From positions 992,001 through 1,056,000 of the forward strand of contig JAIUCV010000102.1 in assembly GCA_026724425.1 (NCBI GenBank): a stretch of DNA of 64,000 nt, given 5' to 3'. The notes under the pieces were generated by a model. It saw only the letters and a program-made list of their open reading frames with translations. It was not told the DNA's origin and did not search any database. This DNA comes from Erythrophleum ivorense (Eukaryota > Streptophyta > Magnoliopsida > Fabales > Fabaceae). The position numbers were made by a program, and so were the translations under genes. Shown here piece by piece: positions 48,511-59,954 of this stretch; the stretch's first letter is position 1, and every line of letters begins with the position of its first letter.

Positions 48511-49413
48511 TGTTAATTTTAGAGTTGTATGTTTTTTATGTTAAAACTGTCAAATATATTGTTAATTTGAATCTAAATTTTTGTATTAAGTGATTCAAAT
48601 TTTGATGTATTAATTAGACTGTCTTTATTTATTAATAATTAAGAAAAAGAAAATACAATAACCAAACACATGTCCAGACAATAAAAATATTACATCATGG
48701 TTATGTTATAACTGTTATACCAACTTAATCCATAATCTGAATAACTCAAAACTTTTATATACTCTTGAACAAAATATGTTTGTGGTTCTAGTTTAATAAA
48801 AAATGAAAAATACATTTATGGATAGACTTCAAAATCATGTAGTGACATTATATAGAACCCGAAACAGAAAAGAATCAAGGAAAGAAGTGTGGTGTGTTGC
48901 CGACAGATGATTCTTTTTCCAACGATAGTAAAATCCATTGTAAAAACATATGTCCAAAAAAAAAAAAAAAATAACCAAACACCTGTCAAAACAGATGTCT
49001 TCCGTAGAATACTACTGTGCGAATCTTAGTCTTCCGAATGAATTGTCTTCCACGTTCCATTTGCTCTTTTTGCTCGTTAATTTTGTTTGTTTATGAGATT
49101 TCAGTTTTTTACTCTCCGAAACCATCATCAATTGCTAAACTCTACGAAATATTTTTTTAGATTGCTTTAATTTAGAGAAGCATGAGAGAAATCGTGAAAA
49201 TTCAATTTAGGAAATTTGCAAACTTCAGTGACAACCAGATCTGGAATTCTCAGGTCAGTAAGCAAATTCTCCATATGATCTTCCTGCCATGTCGATTTTC
49301 AGTTATCGTTAAAGTGGATTATGGGTTTAATTTGTGTGTGACTTTCATTACAAAAGTCTTGGTTTTTTTGTTTTATTTTATTTAGTATCAAAGTTGTTTC
49401 GATTTGGTATTAT

Positions 49414-49500
49414 CTAGTGTATGACCCGCACAACAGTGCAGTGCGGGAATATGTTTTTGTTTTTTTGCTTTTTTTTTTTTATAATATGTTTTTCTTTTTG
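49414..49500 (-). mobile_element. Helitron-like 3' terminus, copy 2
   Basis: A second copy of the same terminus about 995 bp away, in the same orientation. The hairpin stem is perfect (CCCGCAC pairing with GTGCGGG, 49425-49431 and 49441-49447) and the end is again TCATACACTAG. Directly beyond it (about 49510-49615) an imperfect tandem repeat of roughly 50-60 bp contains GGTATTATCTAGAGAAT. Confidence 0.6.
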
Positions 49501-51917
49501 CAGATTTTTAATAGAGAATGTATAAAACGAAAATCTTTGAAAACGGAAATCTTAGATTATGGTATTATCTAGAGAATACATAAAATGGAAATCTTTGATT
49601 ATGGTATTATTATCTATTCTAAAAAGAATTGATTGTTGGTTTAATTGAACCAAACATTGGTTTGATTTAAGTGACATTTTAGATTACTAAATTAACCCTA
49701 ACTAAACCTGTTTCCAAACAAATTATCTTCACAAAGAGAGATGGTTTTTTTGTCCAAAAAAAGAGATGTATTTCTCAATTAATATTAAAGAGATAAGATT
49801 TACGTGTGAGAAAAATGTTTCTTTTCTCATCTTGAAAATGATACTTTAATAGTAGTATACTAGTCAAGTATTTATCATTCCGTACAAGTCCGTTACGTGC
49901 ACGAACGTGTCTCTCGTGGCTTCAAATGCGTGGGGCCCATTTGACTCGCGTATGTCCAAACTCAAAACCAAAGCAGTATATTTGATAAGGTAAATAAACG
50001 GTACTGAATTGAAGTTGAAGACGCAAAAAAAGAAAACGTTAAATTACTAATCTACAAGATAAATGATTAGTTAAATGAAATCTTGAAAGTCAAAGTCGTT
50101 AGAATTAAAATATTATTTCCCTTCAACATTGAAATTGATAATATATATAAAAAAAAAATCTTCCATTATTGTACCTTGAGTTAAATTAGCATTATTTGAT
50201 TCTCTCATAGTTTAAGCGGCAAATATATACAATATTGTGTCAACTGTGAGCTTCCTCGAACTTAATTATACCGTACAACAGCACGCGATGACTTTCGAAC
50301 AACCCTTGGAGTTTCAAGTAAGAGCAAAATTTTGTCCTTCTTTTCTCCTAATAAGGAAAAAATCAAGTTCAAACTCAACGAAAGACAGACACCCCCTAGA
50401 AAGTCACGCATACACGTTTATTATTTTATTTCTACATTTGATTTATGTTGAAATAGATTATTCAACTTGTTGACAACAAATCAGCATATTTTTCAGTTTG
50501 GTATATTTCTTTTGGTTTTGGTATTTCCCTCCTCCGACTGATAATGGAATGATAACAATTTGAAATGGCGAAACAAATCACGATTTGACAAAAGAAACAA
50601 GAAAGGAAGTAAGCTCAAAACACAAACTATACATATATATATTTTTTGTTAAAAGATATTCTTCATAACTATACAATATAGTTTAAGGTTTTTTTTTTTT
50701 TTTTTTGTAAACGACAATGGAAGAAATCCAGTCGAATGTTAATATAATGATAACTTTATTATATTCATATAATTATTAATATAATTAAGTTGGATGCTGA
50801 CAGTTGAGAGCAGGAAAGATGTATAAGTGGGTGTTAAAAGGTAAAATTTTCGATTAGAGGTATTGCAAAATAATATTAAAGCATATGTACAGCTGGTAAT
50901 ATTTTTGTCTCTATTTGTACGGATAATCGTACCTGACGTGTCATAAACGCTTTTGGATGCCTCGAAGGGCAATTCAAGGTTTACGACTTTACGTTTATGA
51001 TAAAACGACGTCCGATTAATTGCCCTCACATTAAGCAAAGATAATCAATAGTTGTTCAAATTTCTAAAAACGTTAGTCGGTACCTTAACTTGCGGCGAAT
51101 TAATTAGGATACGTTTTTAGAACAATAACTTGATTTCAATTTGACAAATTCGTCCGAACAGCTTTCTTCTGTAAATCGATAGTCAACGAAGAAAAAAGAA
51201 ACCATAAAAAATGGGATAATTATATCATAATCACATAATGTGATCAGTAATCGACGATCAATAATCCTCGTTAGTCGTTACGTTTGTCGTTGCTTGATAC
51301 TACGTAAAATGACGTCGTACCGAATTGTGCAGCTTGGTCAACTCAGCAGCCATGCCCACCAAATACTTGAAGGTACGACGAAGAAACGATTTAATGCCAC
51401 GTGACCTTTAAACACGTGCATTACTTTCCATATAGTTGGTGATAAACGAGCCTAATAAAGCCCATAATGGCATGATATAACTAACCGGCCCAAATTTGTG
51501 CTGGACGGTAAAATTTTACAATAGGGCTCAATGTTAGTAACTGTAAGGCCAAACATGGGCTTTTGTTAAGCCCACGAATATATATTAAATCTAAAGTGGA
51601 ACCGACACGTAGGTGCTACTCGAAAATACGAAAACAGCGAGAAACAGAACACAGATAAAGAACTGATAAAATACACAAAATCATCAATCTGTTACAGCTT
51701 AATATTTTGCAATCCAAACTTAGTTCTGATCCAAAAGAAGAAAAAAAATCACAATAGCTTTTAAACCTTCTATACACTTTAAATCAAATCAAGAACTCAA
51801 ATCAAGCTTAAAGAACACAGTTAATCACACAAGTAAGAAAGTAAAAAATTGTTATAACCCTTGTAGTCTTCAAGCTGCCAATTCCTTGAAGCAGCTTCGT
51901 GGTAAGAAACCTGAGAA
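49501..51917. other. Gene-free DNA with GCCCA/G-box cluster
   Basis: AT-rich DNA lacking recognisable genes. From 51395 to 51580 there is a cluster of promoter-type elements: two CACGTG G-boxes near 51400 and 51414 and several GCCCA motifs. It lies downstream of the DUF641 gene, not upstream of any gene I can see. The DUF641 3' UTR occupies roughly 51700-51917. Confidence 0.45.
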
Positions 51918-53429
51918 TCATCTGTCTCTTTCATTTACATTTTGAAGGTAAACTTGAGACTGTATCACAGTGCACCCAACTTTAAACCCTGGAACAACTG
52001 TAAATCCAACTTTGGCTCGAGCAGGACTCACCGACAACTTCTTATCTTGTCTTCTTCTCAGAACATTCTCCATGAAAACAATCGAAAAATCAACTCCGCT
52101 TTCAACTTGGAAAATCTCAACCGGAGGATTAAAGGACAATGCTAGCTTGTGAAGGGTCCAAATCGAGCTAGCCATGGTGACAAAAGACTCGTAGAACGTG
52201 CTCAGAGATCTCCAAGAACTCAACACAGCTTCGTTTTGATCCATGTTGCTGAACATCGAAGACTCCATGTTCGGATGAATGAGCTCGTGATACTTCTTAT
52301 CGCAAAACCTAGAGAATCCACAATCTTTATCTCTATCAAGAAGCTCCATTGGATTGCTCGACACATGTTGCATCAATTCCCTCAACGAAGAATCTGAACA
52401 ACACATTTCTTCTTCATCATTCTCTTCTAGATCAAATCCTTGTCCATCGAAACCTCGAAACATCCCCAAGCAAACATACGACAACAATGCATACCGGTTA
52501 TGTCCCTTCTTAGCATAATCTATCTCAGGATGAACAGAACCAGCAGCTAAATCCAGATCCCACCCAGCTTTTTCCATCAACTCAATCAAAATCTTAGTGA
52601 ACTTCTGAGTAGCTTTGAAGGAATCACGCAATAGAGACTCGTAAACCCTAACCGATAACAGAACATCTGTCGATGATGATTTCGAATTTGCAGACAATCT
52701 CTTTGATAGCTTCGAGTTAGATTTCTGAATCTCACCTAATCTGTTCCTCAGACTCCAAACCTGCAAATCCTTTGCGTCCATCTCAGCTTGTAACCGGTTT
52801 GACACCGTTTCCAAAGCTCTAAGCTTGCTCTGATTCTCCTGCACCCGAGATTCTAAACACGACCCAATCGCTAAATCAGGCTCAAAATCCAGACTTTGGC
52901 GATAGTTTCTGCAGAATTGCTTCAAATCGGATAATTTCTGGAGGTTTGAGACTAAAGCCCTATCAGCAGCCTTAACGCTTTCCTCCACGAACGGCGCGTG
53001 TGCGGCTTGCAATTGAAGATACGAAGCTTCGAAAGAAGACACCGTCGCGAAAACCGAAGAAATCAAACTCGAGCCCATCTGGGTATCCAATTTCCTAACC
53101 TGAGAAAGCTTCGCTTGATTAGGTTTAACCAGAATCTTCGTCTGGGGATCACTCGACGGAGATTTAGCAGGAGATCCCGGAGAAGGGGTTTTGGCGCTGA
53201 GAGGTCTGTCGGGTTTGAGGACGACGACTTTCTGATCGGTGATGAAATCCTCGGCGGAGTCAAGGAGTGAGAAACCCTCGGCATCGGAATCGACGCCGAC
53301 TCTCTCGCCGTCCTCGGTGAAGAACTCGTAAGTCTTGGTTTTGACCGCCATAGCTAGTTTCTGAAACATCGTAGAGAATTGTGGAGGATGTGTAGCTTCT
53401 GCGATTGCCGATGTTTCCACTTCCCGCAT
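51918..53429 (-). CDS. DUF641 (GIL1/IRKI-like) family protein
   Basis: A single exon of 503 residues starting MREVETSAIAEATHPPQF. The DUF641 domain (about residues 110-240) has MGSSLISSVFATVSSFEASY, LQAAHAPF and FCRNYRQSLDFEPD. It is followed by a coiled-coil stretch (LRALETVSNRLQAEMDAKD, LRNRLGEIQKSN) and a conserved C-terminal half with WDLDLAAGSVHPEIDYAK, YALLSYVCLGMF and FCDKKYHELIHPNMESSMF. It ends in a beta-like VGFTVVPGFKVGCTVIQSQV. The family includes GIL1 (gravitropic response to light) and IRKI, plant-specific proteins of unknown biochemical activity. The position matches At3g60680. An upstream in-frame TTG is not used; the first ATG was taken. Confidence 0.92.
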   Translation of the reverse strand: MREVETSAIAEATHPPQFSTMFQKLAMAVKTKTYEFFTEDGERVGVDSDAEGFSLLDSAEDFITDQKVVVLKPDRPLSAKTPSPGSPAKSPSSDPQTKILVKPNQAKLSQVRKLDTQMGSSLISSVFATVSSFEASYLQLQAAHAPFVEESVKAADRALVSNLQKLSDLKQFCRNYRQSLDFEPDLAIGSCLESRVQENQSKLRALETVSNRLQAEMDAKDLQVWSLRNRLGEIQKSNSKLSKRLSANSKSSSTDVLLSVRVYESLLRDSFKATQKFTKILIELMEKAGWDLDLAAGSVHPEIDYAKKGHNRYALLSYVCLGMFRGFDGQGFDLEENDEEEMCCSDSSLRELMQHVSSNPMELLDRDKDCGFSRFCDKKYHELIHPNMESSMFSNMDQNEAVLSSWRSLSTFYESFVTMASSIWTLHKLALSFNPPVEIFQVESGVDFSIVFMENVLRRRQDKKLSVSPARAKVGFTVVPGFKVGCTVIQSQVYLQNVNERDR

Positions 53430-54112
53430 CGCGGAAATGAGCAATCAGAAGAAGAAGAAGAAAGAAAGAAACAAAAATTCCTCTTTTTGTCACTTCCGCG
53501 AAATTGGAATCGGTTTCAGAAGCGAAAAGGACTTTGATTTTGATTTCTCACGCTGAGAGACAGAGTAGCAGTTAAAAAATATTCGAGCTTGAGAGAGATT
53601 AATGGTGCTTTGGATGCATTGGAAGAAAGGAATGCACAAAGCCTTTCCCTTTCCGTTGTATTTTTGCTTTTTAGATTTATTTTTTACATTTTGTTTTTTC
53701 ACGCGCATCTCTGTCTACTAATTCCGCTGACTTTTTATTTTATTTTTGATGATTTGTTTAACGGTAACAAGTGAAAATTTTGCTAAAACGACTACAAGTT
53801 TATATACTTAATACCAATTACGTAACAGACAACATCAATGGACATTTCTGACAATGGCAAAGTAATCATCATAGCAGTGACAGTGAGTTAAGTAAAATAA
53901 TTAGTAGTATTATTTAGTGTACCCAAACTTTTATTATTTTATGTCATTTGCTACCACTGATCGGTAAATCATTTTGGACGTAAATTAGTCTATAGATTAA
54001 GTTTATAAAATAAAAAAACATCTGAGGAAGGGTTTAATCTTACGTCTACGTTAACTGTCAACACTCGTAGTCTTATCTACAAATGTGAACGGCACGAAAA
54101 GTTGAAAACTAA
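53430..54112. other. DUF641 promoter region
   Basis: 5' UTR and promoter of the DUF641 gene, AT-rich. No further gene is seen. Confidence 0.4.
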
Positions 54113-54358
54113 GAGCATATGCATCGGTGAGTTTCGGCACAGAATCATAGGAAAAAAAGTGATGTGGCATGGAATTTTTAGTAGAGACGTCTCTTTGGGA
54201 GACAGTTTCAGAATCGGTTCTGAAGATAAGCTTGCCAAGTGTCGCTACACGATTTGCCGGTTTTTTTGTTTTTTGTTTTTTTTTTAATGTTTTATTAAAA
54301 ATATTGTTTTCCTTTTATTTTAAAGAACCGAAAACCAGCCTCACCGATGCATATGCTC
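54113..54358. mobile_element. MITE with 19-bp perfect TIRs and TAA target duplication
   Basis: The left end GAGCATATGCATCGGTGAG (54113-54131) is perfectly inverted at 54340-54358. TAA lies directly outside both ends (54110-54112 and 54359-54361). Length is 246 bp without coding capacity. A three-base TWA duplication and GAG-type terminus fit a PIF/Harbinger (Tourist-like) MITE. Confidence 0.85.
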
Positions 54359-56743
54359 TAAGTGTGGTATCCACTTTCGACATTTTCTTCTCATTTATAT
54401 ACATCATTGATATTTAATACTCGGATAATAACCAATAATTAAGATCTACATTTCCCGGTTAGTGTATGTTAAGCTGATAGTTTTGCTATAAAAGCGATGG
54501 AAAAGGCATATTGATCCCTTTATACAAATTATTAACAGGAAACATCTATTTGTATAAAACATTGATTATTGACCACCGACACTAATCATAGATTCCTAGC
54601 TTTGAAGACACCTTTACGAAAACATGTCTTCCGAAACTCATCTCCCATATACTTTGCTTTCTTTTTTATTTCTCCCTTTTCTTCACGTCTTTAAGATGCT
54701 TTTAGCAAACATTTTTCACTTTTATCATTATGTTAGTTAACATTCAGTGTCGCGGTTCTATCTTAGCTCTAACATCTTAATGTTCGCATCTGCGTAAAAA
54801 TATATGTATTATTGCAAAAAAAGACATGAAAAGTTTTAACCTTAAATTATAGTTGCATTTGATATAATGAACCTGCAGATTTTTAAGCTATCTTCGACAA
54901 GATTTTTATAACTATTTAGCATTTTTGGAGTGCTTAAAAGTTAAGCAACATGATAAACACAGCTATAGTGTATTTATATATTACACCATTATGCGTAAAA
55001 TCCACAATGACATGTATTTATAGTTATCTACTTATTTCTTGTGGGACATCAAATCAAACGCGAAGACAAAATCGTGGGTCGTATGTCACTGTCACTATAT
55101 CTAATTTGACCATTTGGTTACCAACGATTTCGGTTGTTAGATAAAGTTCCCTTATGCTACTCGTCTGACTGAATTAAAACATCCATTCTGTTCTGCTGTT
55201 GTGATTAGGGGTGTTTTAGCTAGAATTTAGGACTTTAAACAATCTAAAAACAAAATAAAATAGATTACGACCTCGTTTGATAAACTTTGAATTAAAATAT
55301 TAAGTAATTAAGTCTTAGTTAAGTTTTTTCCCCAATTTGAACTCGATTTTTAAATCAACATTCTTTTACCTTCGATTTGGGTTTTGATCGGTAATCGGAG
55401 AAAGGTGTATGACTAATCCTAAATCATAATACGTAAATAGCTGCAGTGAGCCGTGAAAAAAGTAGCCCAACAAAAGAGTAAAGACCCAAGCCCATTTAGA
55501 AAATCGAAATGACCAAAGTACCCATGTTCTGTAACTAAAAGGACTAACAATAAAACAGCTGGATCGAATCGGATCAGATCAAAAAGCAGAGGCGTCGTCT
55601 TCTGCCTGAGGCCTGCTCCTCCGTACCAAACTCTGTTCCACCTCTCTGTCCCTCTCTCTATATATTAATATAAATATACATACTATTTTTTGTTTTTAAA
55701 GAAAAATTCAAAAGCAAATGTATTGAAATCGAAATTGAAATTGATAGTTGAGATTATTATTTTTATTCTAAAATGAAAACCAAATAGGTGGCCTAGTTGG
55801 TGTGTAGGTATTTTTAGAAGTATAAGTAATAATAACTAATGAAGCCCATCAACTTCGCACTGGTTTTCGAGAAGAGTCTACAGCTGTGACAAGAGGTCCT
55901 TTAGGCCTCTTTCTTCTTGGAATTTGCTCTCTTTTCCTATAATAAGTCTTTTATCGCGCTAATCTGTATTTGTTATAATTATATAGAATATTTATATCTG
56001 AAGTGATATATAGTGATCAATCGTAAAAATAATGAAGATGAAAGAAAGAGAATACCAATAACGAAAGAGGGAGGAGTGAAATGATTTTTATTAGGTGTGT
56101 GTTACAAGAACGTAATACGTTCATATATATATGCTGAAATTCGACAAATATTACTGTGAAAATTAATGGTGATGGACTCCACATTCTTTTCTTCATGCTA
56201 TTGACTTTTGTGACAGTATTAATAATTTGATTTACCTAAAGTTTTTATTCTTTTTCATTTGTTTCATTTTTTTTTGTTTATTTTACTTTGAATAAGATAT
56301 ATTCTGCTTAATTCTTTTTCTTTTTAGCTTATTCTTCATCTTTATTCTTCCTCATATTCTTATTCAGTTTTTTTGGTTCTTACAGTTTTTATTCCGTTAT
56401 GAGGAACAACCAAACTACATCACTAAATGACCATCTCTTTCTTCATATTTATTCATCTTTGATTTATTTTTTTGGTTCGTTTTTTGATATCTTCGTCTTT
56501 ATTTTTTGTGTTTTTTTTAATTTTTTTGTCCTCGTTTTGATTATTGTCTTATGTTTCTATGATTGATTCTGGCGAAGTTGCTAAGGTTTTGCAATAGTTT
56601 TTTTTTTGTTTAGCTTTTTTTTTATTGATTATTATGCGTTGAAAATTTTCACTTTATCCCTTTTATAAATAATTTTATTGTAATTCTTTTTAATTTCATC
56701 TTATGTAGAATAAAATTTCACTATCTGATACACCTAACCAAAC
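54359..56743. other. Long gene-free AT-rich region
   Basis: No gene recognised in about 2.4 kb. A GC-rich island of about 100 bp (55560-55660) next to a TATATATTAATATA run stands out and is discussed as a finding. Confidence 0.45.
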
Positions 56744-56746
56744 TTA

Positions 56747-57163
56747 GGGGGTGTTATTCAATTATGTATTTAAAATCAATTCTACAGGTTTTATAATCCT
56801 TCAGATTTAAACTTTTGATCTTATTTTAAAAAGTCCATAGGAGTTGGTTCTAAAATCTTTGCAATATAGCTTGGATTCTGTTTTAAATAATTTACTCATG
56901 AAACTCCATTGGAATTCATTTCAAATGACTCAATAAACAAAGATTTTAAAAGTCATTTACCTTTTGAATAACACTGGATTTTAAAACAAGATTTTAAATC
57001 TTGATTGAATAACACTAGATTTGAAAATCTATTAATGATGGATTACAAATAAAATATCCAATAACATTGGATTTAAAAACATAATTTAGAATCATTAATT
57101 GAATAACACTGGATTGTGATTATAATTCAGTTCATTTCAAATACCACATCCAATAACACCCCC
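56747..57163. mobile_element. MITE with GGGGGTGTTATT ends and TTA target duplication
   Basis: The terminal inverted repeat GGGGGTGTTATT (56747-56758) is matched by AATAACACCCCC (57152-57163), with weaker complementarity further in. TTA flanks both sides (56744-56746, 57164-57166). Length is 417 bp with no coding capacity. The interior repeats the motif AATAACACTGGATTTAAAA in variants at least four times. This fits a Harbinger/Tourist-like MITE. Confidence 0.82.
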
Positions 57164-57559
57164 TTAAAAACGAAAAATATTTTTTAGAAACAAAATTAAG
57201 TAAGAGATGGTACAACGTAACTACATATTCATACGTGTAATGAGCAATGTCTAACAATAATATAAATAATTCAATATATGCGATCATAAAGATATTGTTA
57301 AACACAGTTTTTAATTTCTTATTCTTAAATTTGAATTTTTCTATTTAAATGCTTATGTCGATCAATTAAAATGCGTTTTTCAATTTCATTTCGACGTAGT
57401 TTTTTTGTTGGTATTAAAAATTATAATTTATTTATTTTATAAACTCTTTAATATGAAAATATATAGAATATTTGAATTCGGAAACTTTCTTGAAATATAG
57501 AATGAAAACTGTTTAATTTAATACATAAATAATTTTATATGATTATGTGGAATGATACT

Positions 57560-57683
57560 ATTGGTTGTTTTAGATTTAAAAAGATTCTTTATTTTGGAGA
57601 AAATCTTATGTGGACCAATAAATCGTGTTTTTAAATTCTATGTGGACGCTAGGTATTTAGCCTCAACTTTTATATAGTATAGA
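57560..57683 (-). mobile_element. Helitron-like 5' terminus
   Basis: Read on the minus strand, the sequence starts TCTATACTATATAAAAGTTG at 57683, preceded by A, and continues GAGGCTAAATACC. This resembles the 5' ends of Arabidopsis ATREP-type Helitrons that I remember. The left-hand (3') end was not located; the boundary at 57560 is arbitrary. Confidence 0.5.
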
Positions 57684-58442
57684 TTCAATTGTACTGGATT
57701 GATAGAAATTAAAAAACATTTATATTTCTAGTTAGAAATAGTGCTTAATTTAAATTTATTTGGTTCCGAACGGGGTTATATTCTTAGCATGGGGTTGTTA
57801 AGTTGTTATTCACATTACTATATGGTATATGTTTTTTTGTTTATGAAGAAAATTGTGAAAAGAGAAAAGAGAAATTTGTTTTTTAGCAGGTAATGTCTGA
57901 TTTTACGAAATTACCATTGAGAAATGAAAAGTAGAGACTGTTGGGGAGAGTCTTGTCATTTAGCACTTTTGCACAGTTTATTAGACAGAGACCATCGCCT
58001 TAAAAAAACAAAAAATATATTAAAAGGAAATAAATACAACAAAAAAATTGATTTGACCAATAAATATTAAATATATTAATGCCACAATAATTCATCATAT
58101 TTACTGACAAGAGACAATTGCGAAATGATGGCAATTTACTTGCAAAAATATTACTTTTAAATTTCACTAATTCCATAAAATTTAATTACAAAGTTTCCTG
58201 CTATTTTGGTTTAACTGTTTTCTTAACTAATGAGCTTGTGACAATTACGCAAATGATCATTTCTCATCTTCGGAATTTGATGCAAGTGAGATAAGTAATC
58301 AAAACAAATCAATTAAGGAAGAGATTGGACACATCCTATAGAGTCGAAGGAAGCAAAGGACTCATTTAAATTTAAGCTAGTCTAGTGGTCACTCTCTCCA
58401 GGCGCCGCTCTCTCTCTCTTCCCATTCTCTCTCTTTCTGGGA
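57684..58442. promoter_or_regulatory. PLATZ upstream region and leader
   Basis: AT-rich DNA; the last 80 bases before the start are rich in CTCTCT pyrimidine tracts typical of a plant 5' UTR. No other gene is seen. Confidence 0.45.
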
Positions 58443-59954
58443 ATGGTGAGTCAATTTCACCACTGAGAGCTCAAATTCGCCTGGCTTTATCTCTTCCCCG
58501 AGAAAAACACCAGCCAGAACAGACAAGAGATTGAAACTACATCCATGGTTGGTTTTGATCCTTTTTTTCTTTTCCTTCTGGGTCTTGTTAAAGTCTCGTT
58601 CTTTTGGTGCCAAAAAACATGGGTTTTGATTTCAATTTTGCAGATGGAACCTGGAGAATTCCCTGCATGGCTTGAGGTTTTGTTAAAGGAGAAGTTTTTC
58701 AACGCTTGTTTGGAGCATGAAGACATCAAGAAGAACGAGAAGAACATTTTGTGTATCGATTGTTGTCTCAGCATCTGCCCTCACTGCCTTCCTTCGCATA
58801 CCTCTCATCGTCTTCTTCAGGTCTCTTTTAAGTAAAAGAAAGAAAAAGGTTTTCTTTTTGTTGTTTTTGAAAATTTGCATTTTTTTCGAAAAAGTTTTAA
58901 ACTTTCTGTTTAATTTTTTGGTTGCAGATAAGAAGATATGTTTATCACGACGTTTTGAGGGTGGATGATGGTTCGAAGTTAATGGACTGCTCTTTAATTC
59001 AGGTTTGCTGGTTTGGTCTTGTAAATTAATTATCCTAATTTATTACACTTAATAATCTCTTAGTCCATCAGTTTTTATGGGTTCTTGTGCCCTAAATTTA
59101 CAGCTATCATTATCTTTCAATTAATACGCTTTTTGTTTCGTGTGTATGTCTGTGATGATGATGATTAAAGCCATACACAACGAACAGTTCGAAAGTTGTG
59201 TTCATCACTGAAAGACCCAAGTCTCGACACTTTCGTGGTTCCGGCAACTTTTGCAACACCTGTGACCGGAGTCTCCAGTCTCCTTACATCTTCTGCTCTC
59301 TCTCCTGCAAGGTCTGTGCTTCTTTGATTTCCTTAAAGCAACGTCTTTTCTCGTCAATTACGTTTTCATTTTCAATATTCAACTTTTTTTGCTCAATGGT
59401 TTGATACCCATTTCGATTCACTACTTTTCTTCATCTGGGTCGATGTTCTTTTTAAGAAATTATGTTTGATTTCAAAATCTTTCAAAATTCCCAATTCGAT
59501 GTTCTTTTGATTTGTTTGTTCCTTTTCGATGCACGAGTAATTAAATTACACGCGTGTACGATCACATTTACACGTAATTGTCGCTTGTTTGCTTTTGTAG
59601 ATCAGTGACGTCATAATGAGACAAAGAGGGCTCTCGGGGTTTCTCCGCGTCTGCAAGATTCTTCATTTAACCGACGAAGGAACCAGTACGACGCCGAGTT
59701 CCACGCTCGAACCCACCGGGTCGACCCGAACATCTTCCGGGTCAGGCGGTAACGGAGGAGGAGGAGGAGATGACTTGTTCTGCTGTCAGGCGCTCGCTTG
59801 CACCGCCACAACTGAAATCGTTCGGAAGAAGAGAAGCAGCTTAACAACGTCTTGTCGGAGAGTCACGACGGCGGTTTCTCCGACTATCATGGAAACTCCG
59901 GCAAGTTTTCTTAACCGACGGAAGAAGACGCCGCAACGAGCACCGCTCTATTAG
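58443..59954 (+). CDS. PLATZ zinc-binding transcription factor family protein
   Basis: Predicted exons 58443-58445, 58644-58820, 58928-59002, 59171-59311 and 59601-59954 give 249 residues. The first exon contributes only an ATG joined to ATGGAACCTGG; if this tiny exon is not used, translation starts one codon later at 58644 with the same protein otherwise. The PLATZ domain is clear: PAWLEVLLKEKFFNACLEHE, ILCIDCCLSICPHCLPSHTS, HRLLQIRRYVYHDVLRVDD, LIQPYTTNSSKVVFITERP and FCNTCDRSLQSPYIFCSLSC, with paired Cys/His for zinc. The C-terminal third is Thr/Ser/Gly-rich and basic. PLATZ proteins bind A/T-rich DNA and repress or modulate transcription, including Pol III genes in some members. The position matches At3g60670. 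Confidence 0.9.
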
